Shown here one piece after another: positions 25,773 through 35,408 of a stretch of 64,000 bases of DNA (positions within the stretch are counted from its first letter, which is position 1; the number at the start of each line of letters is the position of its first letter). This stretch comes from Campylobacter helveticus (GTDB lineage Bacteria; Campylobacterota; Campylobacteria; Campylobacterales; Campylobacteraceae), in the NCBI RefSeq assembly GCF_002080395.1, contig NZ_CP020478.1, positions 694,886 to 758,885 of the forward strand, given 5' to 3'. Position numbers and translations under genes: made by a program. Below the pieces are notes generated by a model. The model searched no databases. It was not told where the DNA came from and was given only the letters and a program-made list of their open reading frames with translations.

Positions 25773-27013
25773 AACATAGCCTTTGGATAAATGATGAAAT
25801 TACTCGCAAGGTTTTCAAGCTCTTTTTTTGTGCTTATTTGCAAATTTGTATTGTTGATATCATCTAAAATATTTGCAATGCAATGTGCCACCATTTCAAT
25901 TTCTTTTTCCTTAAAACCTCTCGCGGTAAGTGCTGGTGTGCCAAGTCTTAATCCACTCGTTACAAAAGGACTACGCACTTCACCGGGAACGGTATTTTTA
26001 TTAGCAGTGATACCAGCATTTCCTAGAGCCAAGTCTGCATCTTTTCCACTAAATTCTCTATCCAAAAAGCTCATTAAAACAAGATGATTATCTGTGCCAT
26101 CGCTAACAAGTTTAAAATTTCTTTCCATTAAAATCTTAGCTAAAACTTTAGCATTTTGCACGACTTGTTTAGCATAGTCTTTCCACTCGGCACTTAGGTT
26201 AAATTTAAAGCCTACTGCCTTAGCGGCGATGACATGCATTAGGGGACCTCCTTGAATTCCGGGAAAAATAGCTGAGTTGATTTTTTTTGCTATTTCTTCA
26301 TCGTTACTCATAATAATCCCACCTCTAGGTCCTCTTAAAGTTTTATGTGTGGTTGAGCTTACAATGTGAGCGTGAGGAAAAGGACTAGGATGTTCACCTG
26401 CTACGACAAGTCCTGCGATATGTGCAATATCTGCAAAAAGATAAGCACCAACTTCATCAGCTATTTCTCTAAATTTTGCAAAGTCAATAATCCTAGCATA
26501 CGCACTTGCCCCGCAGACGATAAGTTTAGGCTTAACGATATGAGCAATTTCTCTTACTTTCTCATAATTAATACGCCCATCAAGTTCAACGCCGTAAAAA
26601 AAGCTTTCATACATTTTACCAGAACTACTTACCTTAGCTCCGTGCGTCAGGTGTCCTCCGTGGCTTAAGTCCATACCCAAAATTCTATCACCTGCGTTAA
26701 GCAAAGCGGCATAAACACCCTGATTAGCTTGAGAGCCTGAATTAGGCTGAACATTAGCAAAAGCACAATTAAAGAGTTTTTTACATCTTTCTATTGCGAT
26801 ATTTTCTATTTCATCGACTATTTCACAGCCTCCATAATATCTTTTGCCAGGGTAGCCCTCAGCATATTTATTTGTCAAAATGCTACCCATCACTTCCATC
26901 ACTTCAGGTAGAGTAAAATTCTCACTTGCTATCATTTCTAGCCCATCACATTGACGCTTTAATTCTGCATTGGTGAGTTGATAAATTTCTTCATCAAATT
27001 GTTCTAAACTCAT
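25769..27013 (-). CDS. glyA: serine hydroxymethyltransferase
   Basis: 414 residues, full length. GlyA interconverts serine and glycine with tetrahydrofolate and supplies one-carbon units. The pyridoxal-phosphate lysine lies in [15 protein letters not shown] (near residue 228). Also seen are [20 protein letters not shown] near 50-69 and [13 protein letters not shown] near 91-103. The ATG overlaps the lysS stop by four bases. Confidence 0.97.
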   Translation of the reverse strand: MSLEQFDEEIYQLTNAELKRQCDGLEMIASENFTLPEVMEVMGSILTNKYAEGYPGKRYYGGCEIVDEIENIAIERCKKLFNCAFANVQPNSGSQANQGVYAALLNAGDRILGMDLSHGGHLTHGAKVSSSGKMYESFFYGVELDGRINYEKVREIAHIVKPKLIVCGASAYARIIDFAKFREIADEVGAYLFADIAHIAGLVVAGEHPSPFPHAHIVSSTTHKTLRGPRGGIIMSNDEEIAKKINSAIFPGIQGGPLMHVIAAKAVGFKFNLSAEWKDYAKQVVQNAKVLAKILMERNFKLVSDGTDNHLVLMSFLDREFSGKDADLALGNAGITANKNTVPGEVRSPFVTSGLRLGTPALTARGFKEKEIEMVAHCIANILDDINNTNLQISTKKELENLASNFIIYPKAMF

Positions 27014-28518
27014 TTTTTATCCTCCTTAAGTTCTAATTTTAATGGACGCATCGCTGGAAATAAAATTACATCGCGAATTGATTTTTTCCCAGTCAAAAGC
27101 ATTACAAGCCTATCTATGCCTATACCCTCACCAGCAGTTGGTGCCATACCATAACCTAGCGCATTGACAAAGTCCTCATCCATCTCGCAAGCCTCTTCAT
27201 CTCCGGCATTTTTAGCTTCGATTTGTTTTAAAAATCTTTCATATTGGTCGAGCGGGTCGTTTAGCTCATTAAAGCCATTGGCGATTTCTTTTCCCGCTAT
27301 AAAAAGTTCAAAGCGTTCCGCTATATTTTCATCTTTTTCGTTGCGTCTTGAAAGAGGGCTTATAGATATAGGAAAATCTACAATGAAAGTAGGATTAATT
27401 AATTTATCCTCAACATAATTATCAAAAAGCTCCGCTTGTAAATGTCCTAAATCTAATTTTTCATTTGCTTCAAAACCATCGCTTTTAAGTTTATTTAAAA
27501 TTTGTTCTTTGCTTTCTATTAAATCCTTACTCAAATTTCCATATTTTTGCAAAGCTTCTTTGTAAGTAATCCTTTCAAAAGGTTTAGAAAAATCGATAAT
27601 TTTATCATCAAATTCTATCTTTGTTTTTAGGTTTAATTTTTCTAAAAGTAGGGCAAAAAGCTCTTCTGTTAAATCCATTAAATCTTCATAGTTATGATAC
27701 GCCCAGTAAAACTCAATTGTAGTAAATTCAGGATTATGTGTCAAATCCATTCCTTCATTTCTAAAACAACGATTGATTTCAAAAACAGCTTCAAACCCTC
27801 CAACAATTAATCTTTTTAAATGAAGTTCAGGAGCTATTCTTAAAAATCTTTCAACCCCTAGTGCATTATGAAAGGTAACAAAAGGCTTAGCATTTGCGCC
27901 ACCTGCGATTGGGTGCATCATAGGAGTTTCGACTTCTAAAAATCCTTTTTCTTCAAAAAAATGCCTAATAATACTGACGATTTTAGAACGCGTTAAAAAG
28001 TCTTTTCTAACATTTGCATTCATAATCATATCCACATAACGCTTACGATATCTTTGCTCTATATCTACTAATCCGTGATATTTTTCCGGTAAAGGCACAA
28101 TGCTTTTTGTCGCAAGGATTAATTCGCTTATATGCAGACTAAATTCTCCCATTTTTGTCAAGAAAGGGTAGCCTTTAGCTAAGATGATATCGCCCACTTC
28201 TAAATTTTTCTTAAAAAGATTAAATTTATCTTCTCCCAAACTATCTTTTGAAAAGTAAATTTGTATATTTTCGCTTTCATCTTCTATATTTGCAAATATA
28301 GACTTTCCCGCCACTCTTAAAAGCTTCAGTCGTCCAGCTACGCTTACAAGGACACTTTCATCTCTTTTTTCTTCTTTTTGGGCAACATAGGCGAATTTAT
28401 CCTTAAATTCTTTGATGCTTAGTTCCTTTTGCAAGAAATGGGGATAGGGGTTAATCCCAGCTACTTTAAGTTCTGTCGCTTTGGCTAATCTTTGTTGTTC
28501 TAAAACACTATCAAACAT
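27010..28518 (-). CDS. lysS: lysyl-tRNA synthetase, class II
   Basis: 502 residues. An N-terminal OB-fold anticodon-binding domain ([20 protein letters not shown]) is followed by the class II core: motif 1 around [20 protein letters not shown], motif 2 [20 protein letters not shown], and motif 3 [13 protein letters not shown] near the end. It charges tRNA-Lys. It sits between fur and glyA, as in C. jejuni, with the fur stop one base away. Confidence 0.97.
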   Translation of the reverse strand: MFDSVLEQQRLAKATELKVAGINPYPHFLQKELSIKEFKDKFAYVAQKEEKRDESVLVSVAGRLKLLRVAGKSIFANIEDESENIQIYFSKDSLGEDKFNLFKKNLEVGDIILAKGYPFLTKMGEFSLHISELILATKSIVPLPEKYHGLVDIEQRYRKRYVDMIMNANVRKDFLTRSKIVSIIRHFFEEKGFLEVETPMMHPIAGGANAKPFVTFHNALGVERFLRIAPELHLKRLIVGGFEAVFEINRCFRNEGMDLTHNPEFTTIEFYWAYHNYEDLMDLTEELFALLLEKLNLKTKIEFDDKIIDFSKPFERITYKEALQKYGNLSKDLIESKEQILNKLKSDGFEANEKLDLGHLQAELFDNYVEDKLINPTFIVDFPISISPLSRRNEKDENIAERFELFIAGKEIANGFNELNDPLDQYERFLKQIEAKNAGDEEACEMDEDFVNALGYGMAPTAGEGIGIDRLVMLLTGKKSIRDVILFPAMRPLKLELKEDKK

Positions 28519-28989
28519 TTATATTTTTACCTTTGTTTTATAATTACAATCGCTGCAAATTCCATAAAGCTGCATTAAATGTCCCGTAAGTTTAAAACGA
28601 TGCTCGTTAGCTATTAGAGACTGCTGTCTTTCTATAATGGGATTTTCAAATTCTATAATTTTTCCGCAAACCTTGCAAATCATATGGTCGTGGTGGGGTT
28701 TATTGGCAAGTTCGTATTTTTTACCGGCGGAACCAAAAGATATTGAGGTTACCATTTCGGCTTCCTCTAGCAAATTGAGTGTCCTATAAACCGTGGCTAT
28801 GCCGACATTAGAATTGGGCTCTGCTTGTTTTATCTCCATATATAAGCTCTCTGGAGTATAGTGCATATCGCTATGATAGAGCGTTTTTAGCAAAATTTCT
28901 CTTTGTTTCGTGTATTTAAGTCCGCCCTCGCGTAAAGTTTTCTTAAATTTTTCAAGCAAAACATCGTATTCTAAATTTTCCATTAACAT
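28519..28989 (-). CDS. fur: ferric uptake regulator
   Basis: 156 residues, as expected for Campylobacter Fur. The winged helix includes [20 protein letters not shown] and [20 protein letters not shown]. The metal-binding part has [19 protein letters not shown] and ends with [11 protein letters not shown], giving two CxxC zinc sites. It represses iron-uptake genes when iron is replete. As in C. jejuni it follows cvpA without room for its own promoter. The start could be the first or second ATG (28989 or 28983). Confidence 0.97.
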   Translation of the reverse strand: MLMENLEYDVLLEKFKKTLREGGLKYTKQREILLKTLYHSDMHYTPESLYMEIKQAEPNSNVGIATVYRTLNLLEEAEMVTSISFGSAGKKYELANKPHHDHMICKVCGKIIEFENPIIERQQSLIANEHRFKLTGHLMQLYGICSDCNYKTKVKI

Positions 28990-29553
28990 CTATTGTCCTT
29001 GAGTTTCATTAGAGATGTTTTCTAAATTTTCTTTCAAGTTTTGTTCCGTTTCTTTTAAGCTTTGCTCTGCTAAAGGTTGATTCATTATAAAAGCACCTGT
29101 GTCTTTCAGCAAATTTAAGGTGTAGCTATCTTTAGCAAAATTTTCCAACTTATCATTTAAAAAATCTATCCTAGCGACACAAAAAACTAAGATGGCAAAA
29201 ATCAAAAAAACTTTAGCGCCGCCAAATAAAAAACCACCTATTTTATCTAAAAAGCCCAAACCGCTAAGTTTGATGAGTTTGGCTAAAAAATTTCCAAGTA
29301 GCAAACAAACAATCCAAAAAATGACTAAAATCGCCAAAAAACCGGCGAAAGAGGCTAGAGATTCGTTCTCAATTTTATAAAAAGTATTTTGTATAAAAGA
29401 AGCACCGTCATTAGCGTATTTTGAAGCGATAAAAACTCCACCCACTATGCCCAAAAGTCCAAAAATTTCCTTAAATAATCCATTTAGAATTCCTTTAAGT
29501 CCTAGTAACAAAGTAAATCCTATAATGAAAGCATCAAACCAATAAAAATTCAT
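28990..29553 (-). CDS. CvpA-family membrane protein (Cj0399-like)
   Basis: 187 residues with four hydrophobic segments (FDAFIIGFTLLLGLKGILNG; LLGIVGGVFIASKYA; FAGFLAILVIFWIVCLLLGN; FLFGGAKVFLIFAILVFCVA), as in the CvpA family named for colicin V production. The polar C-terminus is Gln/Glu-rich. Its role in Campylobacter is unclear. It ends directly at the fur start codon. Confidence 0.88.
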   Translation of the reverse strand: MNFYWFDAFIIGFTLLLGLKGILNGLFKEIFGLLGIVGGVFIASKYANDGASFIQNTFYKIENESLASFAGFLAILVIFWIVCLLLGNFLAKLIKLSGLGFLDKIGGFLFGGAKVFLIFAILVFCVARIDFLNDKLENFAKDSYTLNLLKDTGAFIMNQPLAEQSLKETEQNLKENLENISNETQGQ

Positions 29554-29620
29554 CTTATTCTTACCTTAAAAATATCATTTTGGAACACATTTTACACAAA
29601 GTATAAAAATGATGGGTTAA

Positions 29621-29908
29621 TCACTCTATAATTTTTGGCACGGAGAAAAATCTTCCTTCGTGGCTTGGTGAATTTTTTAGCACATTTTCTATAACTTCGG
29701 CAGTTTTTTCTTTATCAACTCTTAGGGGTGTTCCACCTTTTAGTGTGCTTATTGTGGCTTGGTTTTGACTTAAATCCAAAGTGTTTAACCTATCGACAAA
29801 ATTGACTATTTCGCTTAATTCATTTATAACGCTCTGTCTTTTTTCCTCGCTAATTTTCAAGGCGCTAAGTTTTTCAAGTTTATTAAGAAGTTTTTCATCG
29901 ATTTGCAT
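29621..29908 (-). CDS. gatC: aspartyl/glutamyl-tRNA amidotransferase subunit C
   Basis: 95 residues, typical GatC: MQIDEKLLNKLEKLSALKIS at the start, then ELSEIVNFVDRLNTLDLS, then LRVDKEK and SPSHEGRFFSVPKIIE. GatC stabilises GatAB, which converts Glu-tRNA(Gln) and Asp-tRNA(Asn) in species that lack the matching synthetases. It is first in the leftward operon and is divergent from the gene at 30037. Confidence 0.93.
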   Translation of the reverse strand: MQIDEKLLNKLEKLSALKISEEKRQSVINELSEIVNFVDRLNTLDLSQNQATISTLKGGTPLRVDKEKTAEVIENVLKNSPSHEGRFFSVPKIIE

Positions 29909-29942
29909 TTATAAACCCTCATTTTTGTAAATTTTTTGCCAA

Positions 29943-29948
29943 ATTATA
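29943..29948 (-). promoter_or_regulatory. -10 box of the gatC-cvpA-fur operon
   Basis: Read on the minus strand, TTTTATGCTATAATTTGG contains an extended -10 (ATGCTATAAT), 35 bases ahead of the gatC ATG. It is probably the main promoter for fur as well, because cvpA and fur abut. Confidence 0.55.
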
Positions 29949-30036
29949 GCATAAAAGGCTTAATTTGTTTAGAATATTTTGCATTTATTATGATACAATC
30001 CCAACTAAAATTCTTATAAAAATCAAAGGATATATT

Positions 30037-30615
30037 TTGGCATTAAAGGAAAATTTAAAAGCGATAAAAACTGAGCTTAATACAGAAGAGCAGTTTTTGG
30101 AAAATTTTATTAAGGGAGAGAGGTTTATACGCAAATATAAACTTTATCTTGTGAGTTTTGTAATTATTTTAGTTTTGTGGTTGGTCGTAAGTTTTATTAT
30201 GGACACTATGAAGCAAAGTAGCATAGAGGAAAGTAATGAAATTTATACAAATTTATTACTTAAGCCTGAAGATAAAATGCTTTTGGAGCAGTTGAAAGAT
30301 AAAAATCCTAACCTTTATGCCATTTTTTTAATGCAAAATTTGGATAAAAATCCTAACGATACGCAAATTTTAAAAGAACTTAGCACATTGAGTAAGGACG
30401 AAAAACTTGAGCCTTTGTTTCGAGATATTTTAGCGTTGGCTAATAATGAAAAATCGGTCTTTTTAAAAGATTATGCTAAAATCCTAGAAGCTTATACACT
30501 TTTGGAGCAAAAGAAGATAGAAGAGGCAAATATTATCCTTTCCCAAATTAAGCCTAATTCGCCTTTAGAACAAATCGCCAAAAATCTTAAACATTATCAA
30601 GGTATATCACAATGA
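30037..30615 (+). CDS. single-pass membrane protein (Cj0397-like)
   Basis: 192 residues if the TTG at 30037 is the start. That codon has CAAAGGA 7-13 bases upstream, while the longer frame from 29965 has no ribosome site and would run through the promoter. After ~35 residues comes a membrane segment (YLVSFVIILVLWLVVSFIMD), then a helical TPR-like periplasmic domain (NPNLYAIFLMQNLDKNPNDT). The pattern resembles YfgM-type proteins. It overlaps the lipoprotein gene by four bases. Confidence 0.75.
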   Translation: MALKENLKAIKTELNTEEQFLENFIKGERFIRKYKLYLVSFVIILVLWLVVSFIMDTMKQSSIEESNEIYTNLLLKPEDKMLLEQLKDKNPNLYAIFLMQNLDKNPNDTQILKELSTLSKDEKLEPLFRDILALANNEKSVFLKDYAKILEAYTLLEQKKIEEANIILSQIKPNSPLEQIAKNLKHYQGISQ

Positions 30616-31616
30616 AAAATGTTATAGTTGCTTTATTTTGTCTTTTCTTACTTTGTGCTTGCGGCACAAAAAGGCAGTATTTTACACCAAGCTATGAAGA
30701 TGGAGTGTTAAATTCTAGTGAGAATTTAAGGGCTAAGATTGTTGATTATAATATTGCTTCGGCTAAGTTGAGTGATGATAAGGCTATTTTTAAAAATGAG
30801 GGAATTTTAGATTTTAAGCTAGAAAAAGACTATATGTTATTGCATTATCAAGATGGTGAATTTGTCATTGCGGATAATGATGGAAATTTAAAGATTTTAA
30901 ATGCAGATAAAGAAGAGCTTTATACGCATAAATTTGATGCAAGTGTGTTGAGTGTAGCTTTAAATGGAGATGACATTGCTTTGGTTTTGGCAAATAACAC
31001 TATCGTCCTAGCAAACCGTAGTTTGGGGGTGAAATTTTCTAAGACTTTTACCCAAGCTATAGCACAAGATAATCGTTTTGCTGCACCTATATTTTTAGGA
31101 GAGTTGATTGTCTATCCAACTTTAGACGGAAAGCTCATGATATTTTCTAGAGTATCTTCTCAAATAGTAAAAGATGTGGTTGTTTCGGCACAAGATTTCT
31201 TTAATAATATTATTCATTTAAGCGTTTTAGATGATAAGATGATAGCTGCAAGTGGGAAGAAAATTATAGTTGTAACACCAACTAAAACTTTTTATTTAGA
31301 TACGGACATCAAGGAAGTGCTTGTAGATAAAAATGCAATTTTTATTTTAGGAAAAGATGGAAGTGTCGTAAAAACAGATTTTGAATTAAGAAAGCTTAAT
31401 GAAAAAAAGTTTGAATTTGCTATTTTTAATAAGGCAAGTATTTATGAAAATTCTTTATATATTTTTGAAAAAATGGGCTTTTTAATTAAGTGTGATGTGG
31501 AGCTTGAGGATGTAAAAATTTTTAAGTTAGAGGGTGCGATTGATAAAAAGTCCTTTATGGACAGAAATAAATTTTATTACGATAGCTATATTTTAGATTT
31601 AGATAAAGTTTTATAA
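30612..31616 (+). CDS. lipoprotein with beta-propeller-like repeats (Cj0396-like)
   Basis: 334 residues. A lipoprotein signal is plain: a lysine, a hydrophobic core VIVALFCLFLLCACG, and Cys near residue 18 as the lipid site. The rest has repeated strands (FVIADNDGNLKILNADKEEL; IVYPTLDGKLMIFSR; IFILGKDGSVVKTDF), like BamB/PQQ propeller proteins. With the upstream TPR-like membrane protein, it resembles the YfgM-BamB gene pair of other bacteria, so an outer-membrane assembly role is plausible but unproven. Confidence 0.75.
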   Translation: MKNVIVALFCLFLLCACGTKRQYFTPSYEDGVLNSSENLRAKIVDYNIASAKLSDDKAIFKNEGILDFKLEKDYMLLHYQDGEFVIADNDGNLKILNADKEELYTHKFDASVLSVALNGDDIALVLANNTIVLANRSLGVKFSKTFTQAIAQDNRFAAPIFLGELIVYPTLDGKLMIFSRVSSQIVKDVVVSAQDFFNNIIHLSVLDDKMIAASGKKIIVVTPTKTFYLDTDIKEVLVDKNAIFILGKDGSVVKTDFELRKLNEKKFEFAIFNKASIYENSLYIFEKMGFLIKCDVELEDVKIFKLEGAIDKKSFMDRNKFYYDSYILDLDKVL

Positions 31617-31620
31617 AGCT

Positions 31621-31875
31621 ATGAATTTAAGCGAATTTACTAAGAAGAGAAGTTATTCTTGCGTTTTGAGTGGGGGAAATTTGATTTTTACTTACACGGG
31701 TAAAGCGCGGTTTTTACTAAAAGATGCGATATTTTTAGAGCATTTATGTTCTAAAATTTTAGAAAAATATGGCATTAAGGAAGCCAAATTTTCTTTTAAT
31801 TTAAATTCTTCGCTTTGTTCTAAAGCAAAAGCTTATTTACAAATGAAAGGTTTTAGCATTAATGCTTTTGTGTGA
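31621..31875 (+). CDS. small conserved protein (Cj0395-like)
   Basis: 84 residues, soluble, conserved next to coaX in C. jejuni. It includes RSYSCVLSGGNLIFTYTGKA and a C-terminal helix. It overlaps coaX by 14 bases. Function unknown. Confidence 0.75.
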   Translation: MNLSEFTKKRSYSCVLSGGNLIFTYTGKARFLLKDAIFLEHLCSKILEKYGIKEAKFSFNLNSSLCSKAKAYLQMKGFSINAFV

Positions 31876-32494
31876 TATAGGAAATTCTAGTGCCAATTTT
31901 TTAGATGAAAATAAGTATTTTACTCTAAGCATAGAGCAGTTTTTGGAATTTAAAAGCACACAAAAGATATATTACATTAATGTTAATGAGAAACTTAAAG
32001 CCCATTTGTCTTCACAAAGTCATTTTATCAATCTTGAGCCTTATTTTACTTTTGATACTATTTATCAAGGGCTTGGTGTAGATAGGATTGCAGCTTGTTA
32101 TACTATAAGCGATGGTGTAGTTGTGGATGCTGGAAGTGCTATTACTGTGGATTTGGTTTCAAATTTTATCCATTTGGGTGGTTTTATATTGCCGGGTATT
32201 GCTAATTACAAAAAAATTTACGCTCACATTTCCCCTCGTTTAAAAAGTGAATTTAATACCCAAATTAGTTTTGATGCCTTTCCGCAAAAAACGAGTGATG
32301 CTTTAAGTTATGCTGTTTTTAAGGGAATTTATTTATTAATTAAAGATGTGGCAAAAAATGAAAAATTATATTTTACGGGTGGAGATGGGCAGTTTTTAGC
32401 AAACTTTTTTGAAAATGCCATTTATGATAAATTATTGATTTTTAGAGGGATGAAAAAGCTCATTTGTGAAAATCCTCGCATTTTAAATTTATAG
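31862..32494 (+). CDS. coaX: type III pantothenate kinase
   Basis: 210 residues, the short epsilonproteobacterial form of CoaX, which phosphorylates pantothenate as the first step of coenzyme A synthesis. The ASKHA-fold motifs are seen: LLCDIGNSSANF at the start (phosphate 1), GLGVDRIAACYTIS in the middle, VVDAGSAITVDLV (phosphate 2) and LYFTGGDGQFLANFF (adenosine). The start ATG lies within the preceding gene. Confidence 0.9.
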   Translation: MLLCDIGNSSANFLDENKYFTLSIEQFLEFKSTQKIYYINVNEKLKAHLSSQSHFINLEPYFTFDTIYQGLGVDRIAACYTISDGVVVDAGSAITVDLVSNFIHLGGFILPGIANYKKIYAHISPRLKSEFNTQISFDAFPQKTSDALSYAVFKGIYLLIKDVAKNEKLYFTGGDGQFLANFFENAIYDKLLIFRGMKKLICENPRILNL

Positions 32495-32606
32495 ATGTTA
32501 CTATTTTACCCATAGAATTTGAGCTTTTATAACTTTTATTTTTTTATAAAATAAAATGGACTACACTTTTACTTTGTAAAGAAATAAATTATCTCAAGGA
32601 AAACAA

Positions 32607-33953
32607 ATGAGCCAGCAAGAATTTGATGTGTTGGTTGTAGGAGCTGGAATTTCTGGTGCAGCTTTATTTTATGAGCTTGCTAGATATACAAATATTAAAA
32701 ACATCGCATTAATTGAAAAATATCACGCCCCAGCGACCATAAACAGCAAAAGCACAAGTAATTCCCAAACCATACATTGTGGTGATATAGAAACAAATTA
32801 CACCATAGAAAAAGCACATAAGGTTAAACGCACAGCTGATATGATAGTTAAATATGGACTTTTGCAAAATGCGCAAAATAAATTTATGTTTTCGCATCAA
32901 AAAATGGCTTTAGCTGTGGGCGATGTGGAATGTAAGTATATGAAAGAACGCTATGAGGAATTTAAGGAACTTTATTCTTATATTCGTTTTTTTGATAAAG
33001 AAAAAATTAAGCAAATTGAACCTAAGGTGGTTTTAGGTGAAGATGGTGTTAGTGATAGAAAAGAAAATATTGTCGCTATGGGTGTTGAAGCGGGAGAGGT
33101 TTTTACAACTGTTGATTTTGCCAAAATGAGTGAGAGCTTGGTTGAAGAGGGACAAAAGCAGGGTAAAAACACTTTGGTGGCATTTAATGAAGAGGTTGTG
33201 CATATCTCTAAAAATGATGGAATTTTTACTATAAGAACGGCAAATTTTAAAGAATATAAGGCCAAAACTGTTGTGGTAAATGCAGGTGCACACTCTTTAT
33301 ATCTTGCTCATAAAATGGGTTTAGGGCTTGATAAGTCTTGTTGGCCTGTGGCAGGTAGTTTTTATCTTACAAAACAAAAGCTTTTAAATGGTAAGGTTTA
33401 TATGGTGCAAAACCCTAAACTTCCATTTGCGGCATTGCACGGAGACCCTGATTTGATGGCTGATATGAATACGCGTTTTGGTCCTACTGCTTTGGTAATT
33501 CCTAAGCTTGAGCGCTATAAGGGTTTAAAATCTGTGCCAGAATTTTTCGAAGCTTTAAAGCTTGATAGAGTTGTGCTAAGTGTTAGTTTGGGTATGTTTA
33601 AAGACTCTACGATTAGAAATTATATACTTTATAATTATTTATATGAGTTGCCTTTCATCAATAAAAAATTATTTGTGAAAAATGCAAGGAAAATTGTCCC
33701 AAGTTTAAAAGCCGAGCAGCTTTATTATGCTAAGGGGTTTGGTGGGGTGCGTCCGCAGGTCATCGACAAAACAAAAAGAGAGCTTATGCTAGGCGAGGCT
33801 AGTATAAATGAAGTCGAGGGCATTATTTTTAATATGACTCCAAGTCCTGGTGCGACAAGTTGTCTTGGTAATGCCGAAAGAGACGCAAAGATGGTTTGTG
33901 ATTATTTGGGTGCTAAATTTGATGAGGATAAATTTAGCACAGAATTATTATGA
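32607..33953 (+). CDS. mqo: malate:quinone oxidoreductase
   Basis: 448 residues, FAD-dependent peripheral membrane enzyme of the citric acid cycle that passes electrons from malate to the quinone pool. The FAD Rossmann loop VLVVGAGISGAALFYELARY is at the N-terminus, with KSTSNSQTIHCGDIETNY after it and GFGGVRPQVIDK near the C-terminus. It corresponds to Cj0393c. The ATG has AAGGAAAAC upstream; the final codon overlaps the pyk region. Confidence 0.92.
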   Translation: MSQQEFDVLVVGAGISGAALFYELARYTNIKNIALIEKYHAPATINSKSTSNSQTIHCGDIETNYTIEKAHKVKRTADMIVKYGLLQNAQNKFMFSHQKMALAVGDVECKYMKERYEEFKELYSYIRFFDKEKIKQIEPKVVLGEDGVSDRKENIVAMGVEAGEVFTTVDFAKMSESLVEEGQKQGKNTLVAFNEEVVHISKNDGIFTIRTANFKEYKAKTVVVNAGAHSLYLAHKMGLGLDKSCWPVAGSFYLTKQKLLNGKVYMVQNPKLPFAALHGDPDLMADMNTRFGPTALVIPKLERYKGLKSVPEFFEALKLDRVVLSVSLGMFKDSTIRNYILYNYLYELPFINKKLFVKNARKIVPSLKAEQLYYAKGFGGVRPQVIDKTKRELMLGEASINEVEGIIFNMTPSPGATSCLGNAERDAKMVCDYLGAKFDEDKFSTELL

Positions 33954-33961
33954 GGTTAAGA

Positions 33962-35404
33962 ATGCTTAAAAAAACTAAGATTGTTGCAACTGTGGGTCCT
34001 GCTAGTGAGGGCGAAGATGTTTTACGACAAATGATAATTAATGGGGTTAATGTTTTTAGACTGAATTTTTCTCACGGAACACACGCATATCATAAGGCTA
34101 ATTTGGACAAAATTCGCAAGGTTGCTAGTGAGCTTAATGCAAGAGTTGGGGTACTTCAAGATATTAGCGGTCCTAAAATTCGAACGGGTGAGCTTAAAGA
34201 GCCTTTTGAGCTTAAGAAAGGTGATAGGCTAGATTTTTATCGTGGGGTGATAGTTGGGGAGAGGCTTGGAGATGCACATTATAAATTAAGCATTAATCAA
34301 AGTGATATTTTAAATATGCTAAAGGTTGGAGAATATGTTTATCTTTATGATGGCAGTATCCGTGCGAAGATTGTGGATGTTAATGCAAATTTTATTCAAA
34401 GTGTGATTGAAAATGATGGCTTTTTAAATTCTAATAAGGGCATTAATTTTCCTAATACGCGTATTAATATTGATGTGATTACACAAAAGGATAGGGAGGA
34501 TTTGCTTTGGGGTATTGAAAATTCTGTCGATTTTCTTGCTATTTCCTTCGTGCAAAACGCTCACGATATCGATGAAGTGAGGGAAATTTTAGTGCAAAAT
34601 GGGGCAAAGATTGCTATTTTTGCTAAGATTGAAAAATTTGATGCTGTGGAAAATATCGATGAGATTATCGCTTCAAGTGATGGTATTATGGTGGCTCGTG
34701 GAGATTTGGGGATTGAGGTGCCTTATTATAAAGTGCCAAACATACAAAAGACGATTATTCAAAAGGCAAATAATGCTTCAAAGCCTGTAATTACAGCAAC
34801 GCAAATGCTTTTTTCCCTTGCAAAAGCTAAAACAGCCACAAGGGCTGAAATTTCTGATGTGGCAAATGCCGTTTTAGATGGAACGGATGCGGTGATGTTA
34901 AGCGAAGAAAGTGCGGTAGGGATTGACCCTGCAAATGCCGTAGATGTAATGTGTAAGACGATAGTGGAAGTGGAGAAAAATTATCCTTACAATAAATTTG
35001 GTTCTTTTGACTATCTTGACGATACGGATAAGATTATGCAATCAGGAACCCATTTGGCTATGGATTTAAATGCAGATGCAATTTTTGCCCTTACTAGTAG
35101 TGGTAAATCTGCCATTAAAATTGCACGCTACCGTCCAAATATAGAAATTATCGCCATAGCACATTGTGAGAAAACTCTAAATTTTCTTAGTATAGTTTGG
35201 GGGGTTAATCCTGCCATTTTGGTTAATAAAAGCGATGAATTGACGAAATTGCTTAAAGATTCTGTGAAGTTAAGTGTAGAGAAAGGCTTTATGAACGAAA
35301 GCAAATGTTACATTTTAAGCGCAGGTTTCCCAACAGGGGTGGAGGGAACGAGTAACCTTATACGCATTTTAAAGAAAGAGCAAATCGCTTATTATCTTAA
35401 ATGA
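33962..35404 (+). CDS. pyk: pyruvate kinase
   Basis: About 480 residues from the ATG at 33962 (MLKKTKIVATVGPASEG), which has TGAGGTTA just upstream; an ATG at 33950 overlaps mqo. The active-site segments are VFRLNFSHGTH, DISGPKIRTGEL, IFAKIEKFDAVENID, MVARGDLGIEVP and ATQMLFSLAKAKTATRAEIS. The last of these has LFSLAKAK where many pyruvate kinases have L-SM-...P.PTRAE. In Campylobacter, which lacks phosphofructokinase, it acts in lower glycolysis. Confidence 0.92.
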   Translation: MLKKTKIVATVGPASEGEDVLRQMIINGVNVFRLNFSHGTHAYHKANLDKIRKVASELNARVGVLQDISGPKIRTGELKEPFELKKGDRLDFYRGVIVGERLGDAHYKLSINQSDILNMLKVGEYVYLYDGSIRAKIVDVNANFIQSVIENDGFLNSNKGINFPNTRINIDVITQKDREDLLWGIENSVDFLAISFVQNAHDIDEVREILVQNGAKIAIFAKIEKFDAVENIDEIIASSDGIMVARGDLGIEVPYYKVPNIQKTIIQKANNASKPVITATQMLFSLAKAKTATRAEISDVANAVLDGTDAVMLSEESAVGIDPANAVDVMCKTIVEVEKNYPYNKFGSFDYLDDTDKIMQSGTHLAMDLNADAIFALTSSGKSAIKIARYRPNIEIIAIAHCEKTLNFLSIVWGVNPAILVNKSDELTKLLKDSVKLSVEKGFMNESKCYILSAGFPTGVEGTSNLIRILKKEQIAYYLK

Positions 35405-35408
35405 TGAG

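Noticed and set aside
34599-34790. 63-codon frame in pyk and similar shadow frames in murC, frd and dynamin genes
   Set aside because: They overlap strongly supported genes in other frames and lack their own start signals.
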